A stretch of DNA of 64,000 nucleotides from Lichenifustis flavocetrariae (GTDB taxonomy: Bacteria > Pseudomonadota > Alphaproteobacteria > Rhizobiales > Beijerinckiaceae). Of this stretch, positions 17,579-27,122 are shown piece by piece (position 1 is the first letter of the stretch; every line of letters begins with the position of its first letter). A program made the translations under genes and the position numbers. Location of the stretch: NCBI RefSeq assembly GCF_026130545.1, contig NZ_JAMOIM010000018.1:1-64000 (forward strand), read 5' to 3'. Below the pieces are notes generated by a model, which made no database searches, was not told where the DNA came from, and saw only the letters and a list, made by a program, of their open reading frames with translations.

Positions 17579-18679
17579 ATGGCAATCCAGCGCGGCGCCA
17601 TCGAACTGGCGGGTCTCACGAAGAGCTACGACGGGGTCACACCCGTGGTGCAGGGCGTCAACCTGAAGATCCCCGACGGCGCCTATTGCTGCTTCCTCGG
17701 CCCGTCTGGATGCGGCAAGACCACGATCCTACGTATGATCGCCGGCCACGAGGATCCAACCGACGGCGAGATCCTGATCGGCGGCGAGAATGTGGTGGGC
17801 CTGCCGCCGGTGGAGCGCGGAACCGCCATGATGTTTCAGTCCTACGCGCTCTTCCCGCACCTGTCGGTGCGGGACAACATCGCCTTCGCGCTGCGGGTGC
17901 GCGGCCAAGACAAGGCCGAGCGCTATCGGCTGACCGACGCCATGATCGAGAAGGTGCGGCTGACGGAGCTGCGCGACCGCCTTCCGGGCCAACTCTCGGG
18001 CGGCCAGCAGCAGCGTGTCGCGCTCGCCCGGGCCGCCATCACCGAACCGCGCGTGTTGCTTCTCGACGAGCCGCTCTCGGCGCTCGACGAACAGTTGCGC
18101 ATCCAGATGCGATCCGAACTCCGTCGGATGCAGCGCGAACTCGGCATCACGTTCATCCACGTCACCCATTCGCAGCTGGAGGCGATCGCGCTCGCCGACA
18201 TCGTGGTCGTGATGGAGAAGGGCCAGATCAAGCAGTCCGGCGCGGCGCGCGATGTCTATGCCGCACCGAAGGACCGTTATGTCGCCGAGTTTCTGGGCGG
18301 ACAGAACGTGTTCTCGGGCCGGGTCGGGACCGTGAATGGCGACCGGATCGTGCTGCAGGCGTCCGAGATGAAGCAGGTGGCCATCCCGCTCTGTGGCGCG
18401 CGCGTGAAACAGGGCGATGCAATCGATGTCGCTGTCCGCCGCGATGACATCAACCTGCTGCGCCCCGGCGCAACCCTTGCAGGCGATACCTCATCGTTGG
18501 CGAGCCGGGTGATGGGGATCGAGTACCAGGGCAATTTCGTGAAGGTGATGCTCGATCCGGTCGGGTCGGATGAATTTGTCGCCTACGTGCCCGAACGCAC
18601 CTTCTTTCACGATCCGCTCGATATCGGCGACGTCGTGATGGCCGCCTGGCCCGCCGACCACGCCCGCCTTCTCGCCTGA
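17579..18679 (+). CDS. ABC transporter ATPase, PotA-like
   Basis: A 366-residue nucleotide-binding subunit. Walker A is GPSGCGKT, the Q-loop region MMFQSYALFPHLSV, the signature LSGGQQQR, Walker B VLLLDEPLSALD and the switch histidine is in HVTHSQLEA. A C-terminal TOBE-type domain of about 120 residues follows, as in PotA and MalK. The ATG at 17579 gives MAIQRGAIEL; the frame is open far upstream but overlaps the permease there. The next gene is coxS of the second set, 22 bases downstream, so transporter and hydroxylase are probably one transcript. Confidence 0.9.
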   Translation: MAIQRGAIELAGLTKSYDGVTPVVQGVNLKIPDGAYCCFLGPSGCGKTTILRMIAGHEDPTDGEILIGGENVVGLPPVERGTAMMFQSYALFPHLSVRDNIAFALRVRGQDKAERYRLTDAMIEKVRLTELRDRLPGQLSGGQQQRVALARAAITEPRVLLLDEPLSALDEQLRIQMRSELRRMQRELGITFIHVTHSQLEAIALADIVVVMEKGQIKQSGAARDVYAAPKDRYVAEFLGGQNVFSGRVGTVNGDRIVLQASEMKQVAIPLCGARVKQGDAIDVAVRRDDINLLRPGATLAGDTSSLASRVMGIEYQGNFVKVMLDPVGSDEFVAYVPERTFFHDPLDIGDVVMAAWPADHARLLA

Positions 18680-18701
18680 ACCCGCGCCCTAGGAGCCGCT
18701 C

Positions 18702-19187
18702 ATGCCCATTTCGTTCACGCTCAACGGCCGGTCCCGGACAGCGGATGTGCCTTCCTCGACCCTCGTCTCGGACCTGCTGCGCGATCATATGAACCTCACC
18801 GGCACTCATGTGGGCTGCGACACGAGTCAATGCGGCGCTTGCGTGGTGCTGCTCGACGGCGAGGCGGTGAAGAGCTGTACACTTCTCGCCCCGGTCTTGG
18901 CCGGTCGATCGCTGACGACCATCGAGGGCCTCGCCAAAGGCGAAAAGCTGCATCCCATGCAGGAAGCCTTCCACACGCAACACGGCCTGCAATGCGGCTT
19001 CTGCACACCCGGGATGGTGATGACCGCCATCGACCTCGTGAATCACAATCCGGTGCCGACCGAAGCCGAGATCCGCGAGGGCCTGGAAGGCAACATCTGC
19101 CGCTGCACGGGCTACCAGAACATCGTCAAGGCCATTCAGGCCGGTGCTGCCGCCATGGCGGCTTCGACCACGGCCGCAGCCGCCTGA
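18702..19187 (+). CDS. coxS: [2Fe-2S] small subunit, CoxS-like (set 2)
   Basis: A 161-residue iron-sulfur subunit. Cluster ligands are Cys39, 44, 47 and 59 (N-terminal ferredoxin domain) and Cys98, 101, 133 and 135 (C-terminal helical domain). AGGAGCCGCTC precedes the ATG at 18702. The sequence is close to the set 1 subunit, with identical stretches such as [18 protein letters not shown] and [11 protein letters not shown]. The large subunit follows 13 bases after the stop. Confidence 0.92.
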   Translation: MPISFTLNGRSRTADVPSSTLVSDLLRDHMNLTGTHVGCDTSQCGACVVLLDGEAVKSCTLLAPVLAGRSLTTIEGLAKGEKLHPMQEAFHTQHGLQCGFCTPGMVMTAIDLVNHNPVPTEAEIREGLEGNICRCTGYQNIVKAIQAGAAAMAASTTAAAA

Positions 19188-19200
19188 GGGAGCAGAACAC

Positions 19201-21594
19201 ATGGCCACCATCACTGGCGTTGGAGCCGCTCCGCTCCGCAAGGAAGACCTCCGTTTCCTCACCGGCCGCGGACAATATGTAGCCGACATGAAGCGGCTGG
19301 ACATGGCCATCGGCGTCTTCGTTCGCTCGCCGCACGCCCATGCGGTGCTGAAGGGCATCGATGCCTCGGCAGCCCTGCAGGCGCCCGGCGTGCTGGCGGT
19401 ACTCACCGGCCAGGACGTTGCGGCTGATGGCCTTGGTTCACTCCCCTGCGGATGGGCCATCACGGGCAAGGACGGCGTGCCCATGAAGGAGCCGTCCTTC
19501 CCGATCCTGGCGCAGGGCAAGGTTCGCTTCGTCGGCGACATGGTGGCCTTTGTGATCGCCGAGTCGATCGAACAAGCCCGTGCCGCAGCCGAGTTGGTGA
19601 TCGTCGATTATGAGGAGTTGCCGGCCGTCGTTGGGGTGCTTGAGGCGGTGAGCGACGGCGCGCCGCAACTCTACGACGACGTTCCCGGCAACCTGTGCTG
19701 CGATTGGGCTTTGGGTGACGAAGCCGCGACCGACGCCGCCTTTGCGAAAGCGGCCCATGTGGCGCGGCTCAGTCTGATCAACAATCGCCTCATCGGCAAT
19801 CCCATGGAGCCGCGCGCCGCACTTGCCGAGTACAATCCCGGGAATGGCCATTACACGCTCTTCACGACGAGCCAATTTCCCCATGTCGTGCGCTGGCTGA
19901 TGAGCGCGCTCGTGCTCAAGATTCCCGAGCAAAAGGTGCGGGTGGTCGCGCCGGATGTGGGTGGCGGCTTCGGGGTCAAGCAATTCCTCTACGGCGAAGA
20001 AGCCGTGATTACCTGGGCGGCGAAGAAGGTCGGTGTGCCGGTCAAATGGGTCTCGGACCGGGCGGAAGGTTTCATGTCCGACCGCCAGGGGCGTGACCAC
20101 GTGACCGAAGCGGAGCTCGCGCTTGACGAGAACGGCAAGTTCCTCGGGTTTCGGGTGCACACGCTCGCCAATATGGGCGGCTATCTATCGACCTTCGGGC
20201 CGAATATCCCCACCAACCTCTATGCGCCCCTGCTGGGCGGCGTCTACACGACGCCCGCCATCTACTGCAACGTGAAGGTCGTCTTCACCAATACTGTGCC
20301 GGTCGATGCCTATCGCGGCGCAGGCCGCCCCGAAGCCACGTTCGTGGTCGAGCGGATCGTCGATGTTGCAGCAGCCGACATGGGCATCGACCGGGTCGAA
20401 CTGCGGCGTCGCAACATGATCCCCAAGGAGGCCTACCCCTATCAGACACCGGTTCTGGTCGAATACGACTCGGGCGATCCCGTGGGGTGTCTCGACCGTG
20501 CCGAGACCGTGGCGGATGTGGCGGGCTTCGCGTCCCGCAAGGCTGCGTCGAGGGCTGCCGGCAGGTTTCGGGGTCTGGGTTACTCTACCTACGTCGAAGC
20601 CTGCGGGCTTGCTCCATCCCGCTTCGCAGGCCGACTCGGCGCGCGTGGAGGCCTCTACGAAAGCGCGACCCTGCGGGTTCACCCGACAGGTCAGGTCACG
20701 GTGCTGATCGGCACCCACAATCACGGGCAAGGGCACGAGACGACCTTCGCCCAGATCGTCTCGGAACGGCTCGGCATTCCATTCGAGAATGTCGACATCG
20801 TCTTCGGCGACACCGACAAGGTGCAGTTCGGGATGGGGACCTACGGCTCGCGCTCCCTCGTGGTGGGCGGCTCAGCCCTCAACAAGGCGAGCGACAAGGT
20901 CATCGCGAAGGGCCGCAAGATCGCCGCCCATCTCCTCGAAGCGGGCGAGCAGGACATCGAATTCGAAGCGGGCGTGTTCTCGGTCGCCGGTACGGACCGA
21001 ACCAAGAGCTTCGTCGAGATCGCGCTGGCCGCCTATGTGCCACACAATTATCCGCTCGAAGTGCTCGAACCCGGTTTGGAGGAACAGGCCTATTACGACC
21101 CGATCAATTTCACCTACCCGGGCGGCGCGCACATCTGCGAAGTCGAGATCGACCCGGACACCGGTGTGGTGAGGATCGAGAGGTACACTGGCGTCGACGA
21201 CGTCGGAACCGTGATCAACCCGATGATCGTCGAGGGCCAATTGCACGGAGGGATCGTGCAAGGCATCGGCCAGGCACTCTGCGAGGCGGCCATTTACGAC
21301 GACCAGTCGGGCCAGCTGCTCAGCGGCTCCTTCATGGATTATTGCATGCCGCGCGCCGACATGAGCCCGCACATGGATGTCTCGACCCATTCGACGCCCT
21401 GCACCCATACGCCTTTGGGCGTGAAAGGATGTGGCGAGGTTGGCACGATCGGCTCGCCCGCCGCCGTGATCAATGCCGTGGTCGACGCGCTGTCACATCT
21501 TGGCGTGACGCACGTGGACATGCCCGCGACACCGAACCGGATTTGGCGCGTCATCCAGAACGCGACTCTGCCGCGCGCCCTCGCGGCTGAATAA
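19201..21594 (+). CDS. Molybdopterin-binding large subunit, form II CoxL-like (set 2)
   Basis: A 797-residue catalytic subunit. The start at 19201 follows GAGGGAGCAGAACAC; an upstream in-frame ATG lies inside coxS. Motifs: [27 protein letters not shown] at 370-376, GQGHETT and KGCGEVG with catalytic Glu746. The form II loop is present and the CO-type AYRCSFR is not. It is the paralogue of the large subunit at 10797, with the same gene order around it. Placement directly behind the ABC transporter suggests that it acts on the imported compound. The reaction would be a hydroxylation using water, with electrons passing through CoxS and CoxM. Confidence 0.88.
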   Translation: MATITGVGAAPLRKEDLRFLTGRGQYVADMKRLDMAIGVFVRSPHAHAVLKGIDASAALQAPGVLAVLTGQDVAADGLGSLPCGWAITGKDGVPMKEPSFPILAQGKVRFVGDMVAFVIAESIEQARAAAELVIVDYEELPAVVGVLEAVSDGAPQLYDDVPGNLCCDWALGDEAATDAAFAKAAHVARLSLINNRLIGNPMEPRAALAEYNPGNGHYTLFTTSQFPHVVRWLMSALVLKIPEQKVRVVAPDVGGGFGVKQFLYGEEAVITWAAKKVGVPVKWVSDRAEGFMSDRQGRDHVTEAELALDENGKFLGFRVHTLANMGGYLSTFGPNIPTNLYAPLLGGVYTTPAIYCNVKVVFTNTVPVDAYRGAGRPEATFVVERIVDVAAADMGIDRVELRRRNMIPKEAYPYQTPVLVEYDSGDPVGCLDRAETVADVAGFASRKAASRAAGRFRGLGYSTYVEACGLAPSRFAGRLGARGGLYESATLRVHPTGQVTVLIGTHNHGQGHETTFAQIVSERLGIPFENVDIVFGDTDKVQFGMGTYGSRSLVVGGSALNKASDKVIAKGRKIAAHLLEAGEQDIEFEAGVFSVAGTDRTKSFVEIALAAYVPHNYPLEVLEPGLEEQAYYDPINFTYPGGAHICEVEIDPDTGVVRIERYTGVDDVGTVINPMIVEGQLHGGIVQGIGQALCEAAIYDDQSGQLLSGSFMDYCMPRADMSPHMDVSTHSTPCTHTPLGVKGCGEVGTIGSPAAVINAVVDALSHLGVTHVDMPATPNRIWRVIQNATLPRALAAE

Positions 21595-21608
21595 GGGAGG
21601 GGAAAAGC

Positions 21609-22406
21609 TTGCGCGATTTTGCCTATCACCAACCGGCCACAGTGCCGGATGCCGTGGCGCTGCTCGGCTCCGTCTCGGAGAGCCGGCCCATCGCGGGCGG
21701 CATGACCCTGCTGCCGACCTTGAAGAACCGTCTCGCGTCGCCGTCTGCCTTGATCGATCTCGCGGGTCTGCCTGGACTTCAAAGCATCGAGGAGAGGTCC
21801 TTCGGCCTTGCGATCGGCGCACTCGCCCGGCACGCCGACGTGGCCCGGTCGAGGCTCGTGGCGACGCGCATCCCGGCGCTGGCCCGGCTCGCGGGTTCGA
21901 TCGGCGATCCGGCCGTCCGCCATCGGGGCACAATCGGTGGATCGCTCGCAAATAATGATCCGGCGGCCGACTATCCCGCCGCGGCGCTGGCTCTCGGCGC
22001 GAGGATCGTCACGAACCGGCGTGAGATCCCGGCCGACGACTTCTTCCTCGGCCTGTTCGAAACCGCGCTCGGACCTGATGAACTCATCACCGGCGTGGTT
22101 TTCCCCGCCCCGAAGCGGGCCGGCTACGCCAAGCTCCGCAACCCGGCGTCGCGCTACGCGGTCGTCGGCGTGTTCGTGGCCGAAACGGCAAATGGGATCC
22201 GGGTTGCCATGACTGGCGCAGGCAACGGGGTCGTTCGAGTCCCCGAATTCGAGCAGGCGCTGGCAACCTCCTTTGCGCCGGAGGCCGTCGCCCACCTGAG
22301 GCTTGCCCCCGACGATTTCGCCTCGGACATGCATGCCGAAGCCGCCTATCGCGCGCATCTCGCGAGCGTGATGGCCGCACGTGCCGTCGCTGACGCCCTG
22401 GCCTAA
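21609..22406 (+). CDS. coxM: FAD-binding medium subunit, CoxM-like (set 2)
   Basis: A 265-residue flavoprotein subunit. The start is a TTG at 21609 behind a strong AAGGGAGGGG site; no ATG is available near the conserved N-terminus (RDFAYHQPATVPDAVALL). The FAD motifs are AGGMTLLPTLKNRL and TIGGSLANNDPAADYPAA. The C-terminal domain starts at KRAGYAKLRNPASRYAVVGV, nearly the same as in set 1. It completes the S-L-M set and is followed by the amidase gene 12 bases later. Confidence 0.9.
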   Translation: MRDFAYHQPATVPDAVALLGSVSESRPIAGGMTLLPTLKNRLASPSALIDLAGLPGLQSIEERSFGLAIGALARHADVARSRLVATRIPALARLAGSIGDPAVRHRGTIGGSLANNDPAADYPAAALALGARIVTNRREIPADDFFLGLFETALGPDELITGVVFPAPKRAGYAKLRNPASRYAVVGVFVAETANGIRVAMTGAGNGVVRVPEFEQALATSFAPEAVAHLRLAPDDFASDMHAEAAYRAHLASVMAARAVADALA

Positions 22407-22418
22407 GCCGAGACTCTC

Positions 22419-23870
22419 ATGACCCTGGTGACCGAAGAGGGCGGCGTTGCCGTCAACGACCTCGCGCGTCTGTCCGCAGGCGAACTTCTGCGAGGATATC
22501 GCGCTGGCCACTTCACGCCGGTTGACGTCGTCGATGACGTGATTGCATCCCTGAAGCGTGTCGATTCCCGCTGCAACGTGGTCGTGGAACCGCTTTACGA
22601 GCAGGCGCGTCGCCACGCCGAGGCGGCGGCCCTCGACTGGGCGGCTGGCCGGCCGCACGGCCCTCTGGCAGGCGTGCCGGTGACCATCAAGGACCTTGTC
22701 TTCGTGGCAGGGGTGCCGGCGCGCGGCGGGGCGCCCGCCAACCAGGGCTTCGTGCCCAAGGCCGACGCCGCCGTGGTCAGCCGTCTTCGCGCGGCCGGGG
22801 CGGTGGTCACCTGCAAGACCACGACCTGCGAGTCGGGCTACAAGCTCACGGCCGACAGCCCCGTGTCGGGCATCACCCGCAATCCCTGGCGGCTTGACCG
22901 GACAAGCGGCGGATCGAGCGGTGGGGCCGTGGCCGCGATGGCGGCGGGCTGTGGTCCGCTGGCGGTCGGGACCGACGGCGTCGGCTCCATCCGCGTGCCG
23001 TCCAGCTTCTGCGGTGTGTTCGGCATCAAGCCGACATTTGGTCTCGTACCGCGCTCGCCAGGCTTCTCGCCGCCGTCCTGGGGGTCGCTTGCCCACACGG
23101 GGCCAATCACCCGCACGGTCGCCGATGCTGCCCTCATGCTGGGCATCATGGCAGGGCATGATGCGCGCGACGGAAGCAGCTTGCCCCTCTCGGGCTTCAC
23201 CTATGAGGCCAATCCCGGGTCCCTTGCGGGACTTCGGGTCGCCGCGAGCGTCGATCTCGGATATGCCGCGGTCGATCCGGAAATACGCGCTGCCTTCGAC
23301 CGTGCGCTCGACACACTCGCGAACTGCGGCGCGGCCGTGATCGTCGACGGGCTCGAGGTCGACCCTGGCATCCTCGATCGGACCCTCAAGCCCATTGCCT
23401 TGACCGAGCAGGCCGCGGCCGTGTCCGGACGGAGTGCGGCGGATCTCGCCGATTCGGAACCTGACTATCTGGCCGCCATCGATCAGGGTCGCCGCTACAG
23501 CGGCACCGACTATATCGAGGCCACCTACCGGCGCGGCGACCTGCGAGCGAAGTTCCTCGCCCTGTTCGACCGCGCCGACATCCTGGTCACGCCGACGGTC
23601 GCGGTCACGGCCTTCGCGGCGGGCACGCTCGGCGTCGATGCGATCGACGGGCGGCCCGTCGATCCTCACCTTGGCTGGTCGCCATTCTCCTGGCCGATGA
23701 ACCTGGCCGGCCTGCCGGCCGCGACCGTCCCCTGCGGCTTCGATCGTGACGGCCTGCCCATCGGGCTACAGATCGTTGCCCCATGGCTCGGAGAGGCGGC
23801 GATCTTCCGGGTCGCAGCAGCCTTTGAAGCCGCTCAGCCCTGGGCGGGACGTTGGCCGGACATCGCCTGA
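22419..23870 (+). CDS. Amidase-signature hydrolase
   Basis: A 483-residue amidase-signature enzyme that would hydrolyse a carboxamide to acid and ammonia or amine. The Ser-cisSer-Lys triad is visible: Lys91 (TIKD), Ser166 (GGSSGG) and Ser190 (GTDGVGSIR); the 24-residue gap between the serines equals that in other members. One oddity is Val188, where most relatives have Gly in the DxGGS oxyanion loop. The ATG at 22419 follows the coxM stop by 12 bases. Its place behind a transporter and a molybdenum hydroxylase suggests that the pathway handles an amide or makes one from a hydroxylated N-heterocycle; the substrate cannot be named. Confidence 0.85.
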   Translation: MTLVTEEGGVAVNDLARLSAGELLRGYRAGHFTPVDVVDDVIASLKRVDSRCNVVVEPLYEQARRHAEAAALDWAAGRPHGPLAGVPVTIKDLVFVAGVPARGGAPANQGFVPKADAAVVSRLRAAGAVVTCKTTTCESGYKLTADSPVSGITRNPWRLDRTSGGSSGGAVAAMAAGCGPLAVGTDGVGSIRVPSSFCGVFGIKPTFGLVPRSPGFSPPSWGSLAHTGPITRTVADAALMLGIMAGHDARDGSSLPLSGFTYEANPGSLAGLRVAASVDLGYAAVDPEIRAAFDRALDTLANCGAAVIVDGLEVDPGILDRTLKPIALTEQAAAVSGRSAADLADSEPDYLAAIDQGRRYSGTDYIEATYRRGDLRAKFLALFDRADILVTPTVAVTAFAAGTLGVDAIDGRPVDPHLGWSPFSWPMNLAGLPAATVPCGFDRDGLPIGLQIVAPWLGEAAIFRVAAAFEAAQPWAGRWPDIA

Positions 23871-23881
23871 GGTCTTGATTG

Positions 23882-24829
23882 GTGAGCAGCACAGGTCTTG
23901 CATGGCTGCCGCCGATGAACCTGATCAGCCTCGACATCCGCATGCTGCGCTCGCTGGTCTCGGTCGTGGATTCCGGCAGCATCACCGAGACGGCGCGCCG
24001 ACTCGGCCGGACGCAGCCGGCCATCACGCTTCAGCTCAAGCGTCTCGAAGAGCTGGCCGGCAAGCCCCTGTTCAGTCACGAAGGGCGGCGCATGGCGCTG
24101 ACCAGCGACGGCGATACGGTCTTGACCTACGCCAAATCGATCCTTCGCCTCCACGACGAGTTGCTCTCCCAGCTCGCAGCACCCTCAATCGAGGGGCATG
24201 TCGTCCTCGGCACGCCCGATCTCTATGCCGCCTTCCTGCTGCCTTCGATCCTTTCGGTTTTCCGCCGCGCGTTCCCGGGCATCCAGGTCGAGCTGAACTG
24301 CTCGCTTTCGACACCGCTCGTCAATCTGGTGAAACGCGGTGAGGTCGACGTGGCGCTTGTGACGCGAATGAATGATTTCACCGGCGGTCAGGTGGTCGGC
24401 CAGGAGCAACTGGTTTGGATGGTCGGTGAACGTTCCACGGCGCATCAGGAACGGCAGGTGCCGCTTGCGCTCCTGCCTCCGGGAAACATCTACCGCGACC
24501 ATGCCATCGCGAAGCTCGAGGAGGTGCATCGCCGCTGGCGCGTGGCGTGCCAGAGCGAGAGCGTTGGCGGGCTACAGGCGGCTGTCTTCTCCGGCATGGC
24601 GGTCACCGTTCTGGGTCGCAGCGCGCTCGTGCCGACGATGCGGGAACTCAGCTCGGAAGAAGGCTTCCCGCCTCTCCCCAAAGTGGACCTTCTTCTCTAT
24701 CGTTCCCACCGGGCGGCGTCGAAGGCGGCCCAAGCCCTGCACGACTACCTCGCCCACTACCTGAGCCTCGACACGGAGTTGCAGCCTGTGCCGCCTCATC
24801 CGGCAGACAAAGCTGGGGATGTGCTTTAA
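23882..24829 (+). CDS. LysR-family transcriptional regulator
   Basis: A 315-residue LysR-type regulator. The N-terminal helix-turn-helix covers about residues 20-50 (GSITETARRLGRTQPAITLQ, then LKRLEELAGKPLF), followed by a substrate-binding domain with GHVVLGTPDLYAAFLLP. The start is uncertain: the GTG at 23882 has GAGG nine bases upstream, while the ATG at 23915 gives a typical family N-terminus (MNLISLDIRMLRS). It lies inside the plus-strand run between the amidase and coxD, not divergent as is usual for LysR genes. It probably controls this catabolic operon. Confidence 0.85.
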   Translation: MSSTGLAWLPPMNLISLDIRMLRSLVSVVDSGSITETARRLGRTQPAITLQLKRLEELAGKPLFSHEGRRMALTSDGDTVLTYAKSILRLHDELLSQLAAPSIEGHVVLGTPDLYAAFLLPSILSVFRRAFPGIQVELNCSLSTPLVNLVKRGEVDVALVTRMNDFTGGQVVGQEQLVWMVGERSTAHQERQVPLALLPPGNIYRDHAIAKLEEVHRRWRVACQSESVGGLQAAVFSGMAVTVLGRSALVPTMRELSSEEGFPPLPKVDLLLYRSHRAASKAAQALHDYLAHYLSLDTELQPVPPHPADKAGDVL

Positions 24830-24851
24830 AAAATCGGGTAGAACGGGTCCC

Positions 24852-25775
24852 ATGTCACATCTGCTTCCCACATCTATCGATGAGACGCTGGCTCTGCTCC
24901 AGCGGGCCGACTATGTCGGCGATCGCGCCCTTGCCACCGTGCTGTTCCTGAGCCTTCGCATGGGCCGTCCGCTCTTTCTCGAGGGCGAGGCGGGCGTGGG
25001 CAAGACGGAGATCGCCAAGGTGCTGGCCAAGTCACTGGGGCGCCGGCTGATCCGCCTCCAGTGCTACGAAGGCCTCGATACGGCGTCGGCGGTCTATGAG
25101 TGGAACTATGCCGGCCAGATGATGGCGATCCGCCTCTCGGAGGCCGCCGGTGACAAGGACCGCGTGACGCTGCAGGAGGACGTCTTCTCGGAGCGCTATC
25201 TTATCAAGCGACCGCTGCTCCAGGCTCTCCAGCCCGACGCCGCGGGCGCGCCGATCCTGCTTATCGACGAACTCGACCGCGCCGACGAAGCCTTCGAGGC
25301 CTATCTCCTCGAAGTGCTGTCGGATTTCCAGATCACAATTCCGGAGATCGGGACCGTCAAGGCGGCGGAGCCCCCGGTCGTCATCATCACCTCGAACCGC
25401 ACCCGCGAGATCCACGACGCCCTGAAGCGGCGCTGCCTCTACCATTGGGTCGACTACCCCGACGCCGAGCGGGAGGCGCGGATCCTCTCCGTCAAGGCAC
25501 CGGCGGCGCCCGCCGCCCTGACGCGGGAGCTCGTCGCCTTCGTGCAGAAGCTCCGCAAGGAGGATCTGTTCAAGTCGCCTGGGGTTGCCGAGACGCTCGA
25601 CTGGGCCATGGCGCTGACCGAACTCGACGCGGTGGCCCTCGACCCCGACCTCGTGACCGACACACTCGGCGTGCTGCTCAAATACCAGGACGACATCGCC
25701 AAGCTGCAGGGCTCGCGGGCCCAAGTGCTGATCGACGAAGTGCGGGCGGATCTGGCGCATCGGGCGGTGGCTTGA
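24852..25775 (+). CDS. coxD: MoxR-type AAA+ ATPase, CoxD-like maturation factor
   Basis: A 307-residue AAA+ protein. Walker A is GEAGVGKT at 45-52 and Walker B is LLIDELD at 136-142; the sensor region reads VVIITSNRTREIHDALKRRC. In Oligotropha, CoxD is needed to build the sulfur-bridged metal site of CO dehydrogenase. The ATG at 24852 gives MSHLLPTSIDETLALL; the ribosome binding site is weak. The VWA gene follows directly at 25776, and MoxR/VWA pairs act together as a chaperone. It could serve all CoxL-like enzymes of the region. Confidence 0.88.
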   Translation: MSHLLPTSIDETLALLQRADYVGDRALATVLFLSLRMGRPLFLEGEAGVGKTEIAKVLAKSLGRRLIRLQCYEGLDTASAVYEWNYAGQMMAIRLSEAAGDKDRVTLQEDVFSERYLIKRPLLQALQPDAAGAPILLIDELDRADEAFEAYLLEVLSDFQITIPEIGTVKAAEPPVVIITSNRTREIHDALKRRCLYHWVDYPDAEREARILSVKAPAAPAALTRELVAFVQKLRKEDLFKSPGVAETLDWAMALTELDAVALDPDLVTDTLGVLLKYQDDIAKLQGSRAQVLIDEVRADLAHRAVA

Positions 25776-27122
25776 TTGGGTGAGCCTGGCCCCATCTCGG
25801 CCACCGGCCTCGACGGTGGCAAGCTGGCCATCAACGTCATGCATTTCGCGCGCGCCCTCCGGGCCGCCGGCCTCGCGATTGGTCCGGGTGCCGTGCAGGA
25901 TGCCCTGACAGCCCTCCAATTGGCCGGCTTCGAGCATCGCGACGATGTCCGCGCCGCCTTGCATGCTACGTTGGTTCGCCGGCACGACCAGACGATCCTG
26001 TTCGATCAGGCCTTCGACGCCTTCTGGCGCCGTCGCGGCTATCTCGACAAGCTGATGGCAGCGCTGTCGCCCCTGGCTCAGCCCGAAGCCGGCAAGCAGA
26101 AGAAGCCCGATCCGGGTGCCTCGCGGGTCTCCGAGGCCCTGGCGCGATCCCGGCGGGATGAGCGTCCCGCTCCGCCACCCGAACTTTCGGCGCGCCTGAC
26201 GGTCTCCGCCCAGGAAAAGCTGGCCCGCAAGGACTTCGCCCAGATGACGGCGGCCGAGATCGCCGAGGCGATCCGGCTCGTCGCGCAACTGCGTCTGCCG
26301 CGCGATGCGGTGAAGGTTCGGCGGCACACGGCGGATGCGCGTGGCAGCCGCGTCGACCCGCGCCGTGCGTTTCGCCGTTCGATGCGGGCGGGCGGCGCCG
26401 GCATCGAACTCGCCTACCGCAGCCCCGAGGAGAAGCGGCCGCCGATCGTGGCAATCTGCGACATCTCGGGGTCGATGGCGGATTACACACGCATCTTCCT
26501 GCATTTTCTCCATGCCATGACGGCAGAGCGCCGCAACGTCCATTCCTTCCTGTTCGGCACGCGTCTCACCAACGTGACGCGCGCCCTGCGCGCGAAGGAC
26601 GCCGACGAGGCGCTCACGGCTTGCGGCGCCGGGGTGCTCGACTGGGCCGGCGGCACACGCATCGGACCGTCGCTTCACCGGTTCAACAAGGACTGGTCCC
26701 GTCGCGTCCTCGGTCAGGGCGCGACCGTGATTCTCTTCACGGACGGACTTGAGCGCGAAGGACTCGCCGAATTGGCGCAGGAGATGGAGCGTCTCCACCG
26801 ATCCTGCCGCAGGCTGATCTGGGTCAACCCGCTGCTGCGCTTCGCCGCCTTCGAGGCCAAAGCGGGCGGAATCCGGACCATGCTGGCCCATGTCGACGAC
26901 TTTCGACCCATTCACGATCTGCGATCGATGCGCGATTTGTGCACGGCGCTGGGAAATGGGGCAGGCCGCGGCGCCAACCCACGACGCTGGCTCAGAATCG
27001 CCGAGGCAGAGCGACCGATCCATCCCGGTCAACGACCGCTTCAGGCGAGGTCGTCGGCTGGGGACTTCACCGGTTCGAACCGGATGCTGAGCGCAGGCGC
27101 GGTCACCTCGCCCCAATCATAG
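25776..27122 (+). CDS. coxE: VWA-domain protein, CoxE-like
   Basis: A 448-residue protein with a helical N-terminal part (GKLAINVMHFARALRAAGLA) and a C-terminal von Willebrand A domain with the metal-binding motif DISGSM near residue 228 and a second part VILFTDGLEREG. The start is a TTG at 25776, immediately after the coxD stop; it has no alternative nearby. It is the partner of the MoxR-type CoxD in enzyme maturation. The last 50 or so residues (after LCTALG) are basic and low in complexity, and their DNA overlaps the antisense HxlR remnant, which suggests that the original stop was lost. Confidence 0.82.
   Translation: MGEPGPISATGLDGGKLAINVMHFARALRAAGLAIGPGAVQDALTALQLAGFEHRDDVRAALHATLVRRHDQTILFDQAFDAFWRRRGYLDKLMAALSPLAQPEAGKQKKPDPGASRVSEALARSRRDERPAPPPELSARLTVSAQEKLARKDFAQMTAAEIAEAIRLVAQLRLPRDAVKVRRHTADARGSRVDPRRAFRRSMRAGGAGIELAYRSPEEKRPPIVAICDISGSMADYTRIFLHFLHAMTAERRNVHSFLFGTRLTNVTRALRAKDADEALTACGAGVLDWAGGTRIGPSLHRFNKDWSRRVLGQGATVILFTDGLEREGLAELAQEMERLHRSCRRLIWVNPLLRFAAFEAKAGGIRTMLAHVDDFRPIHDLRSMRDLCTALGNGAGRGANPRRWLRIAEAERPIHPGQRPLQARSSAGDFTGSNRMLSAGAVTSPQS

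Noticed and set aside
21339-23669. Very long minus-strand open frame (776 codons) over coxL, coxM and amidase
   Set aside because: It is antisense to three genes with full motif support, has no ribosome binding site, and its composition (Arg, Gly, His-rich, no motifs) is that of a shadow frame in GC-rich DNA.
27060-27090. GGTTCGAACC as a tRNA T-loop
   Set aside because: It lies inside the coxE coding end; no acceptor stem or cloverleaf can be drawn around it.
25032-27116. Minus-strand open frame of 694 codons
   Set aside because: Antisense to coxD and coxE, which carry Walker and MIDAS motifs; no motif in the antisense product.
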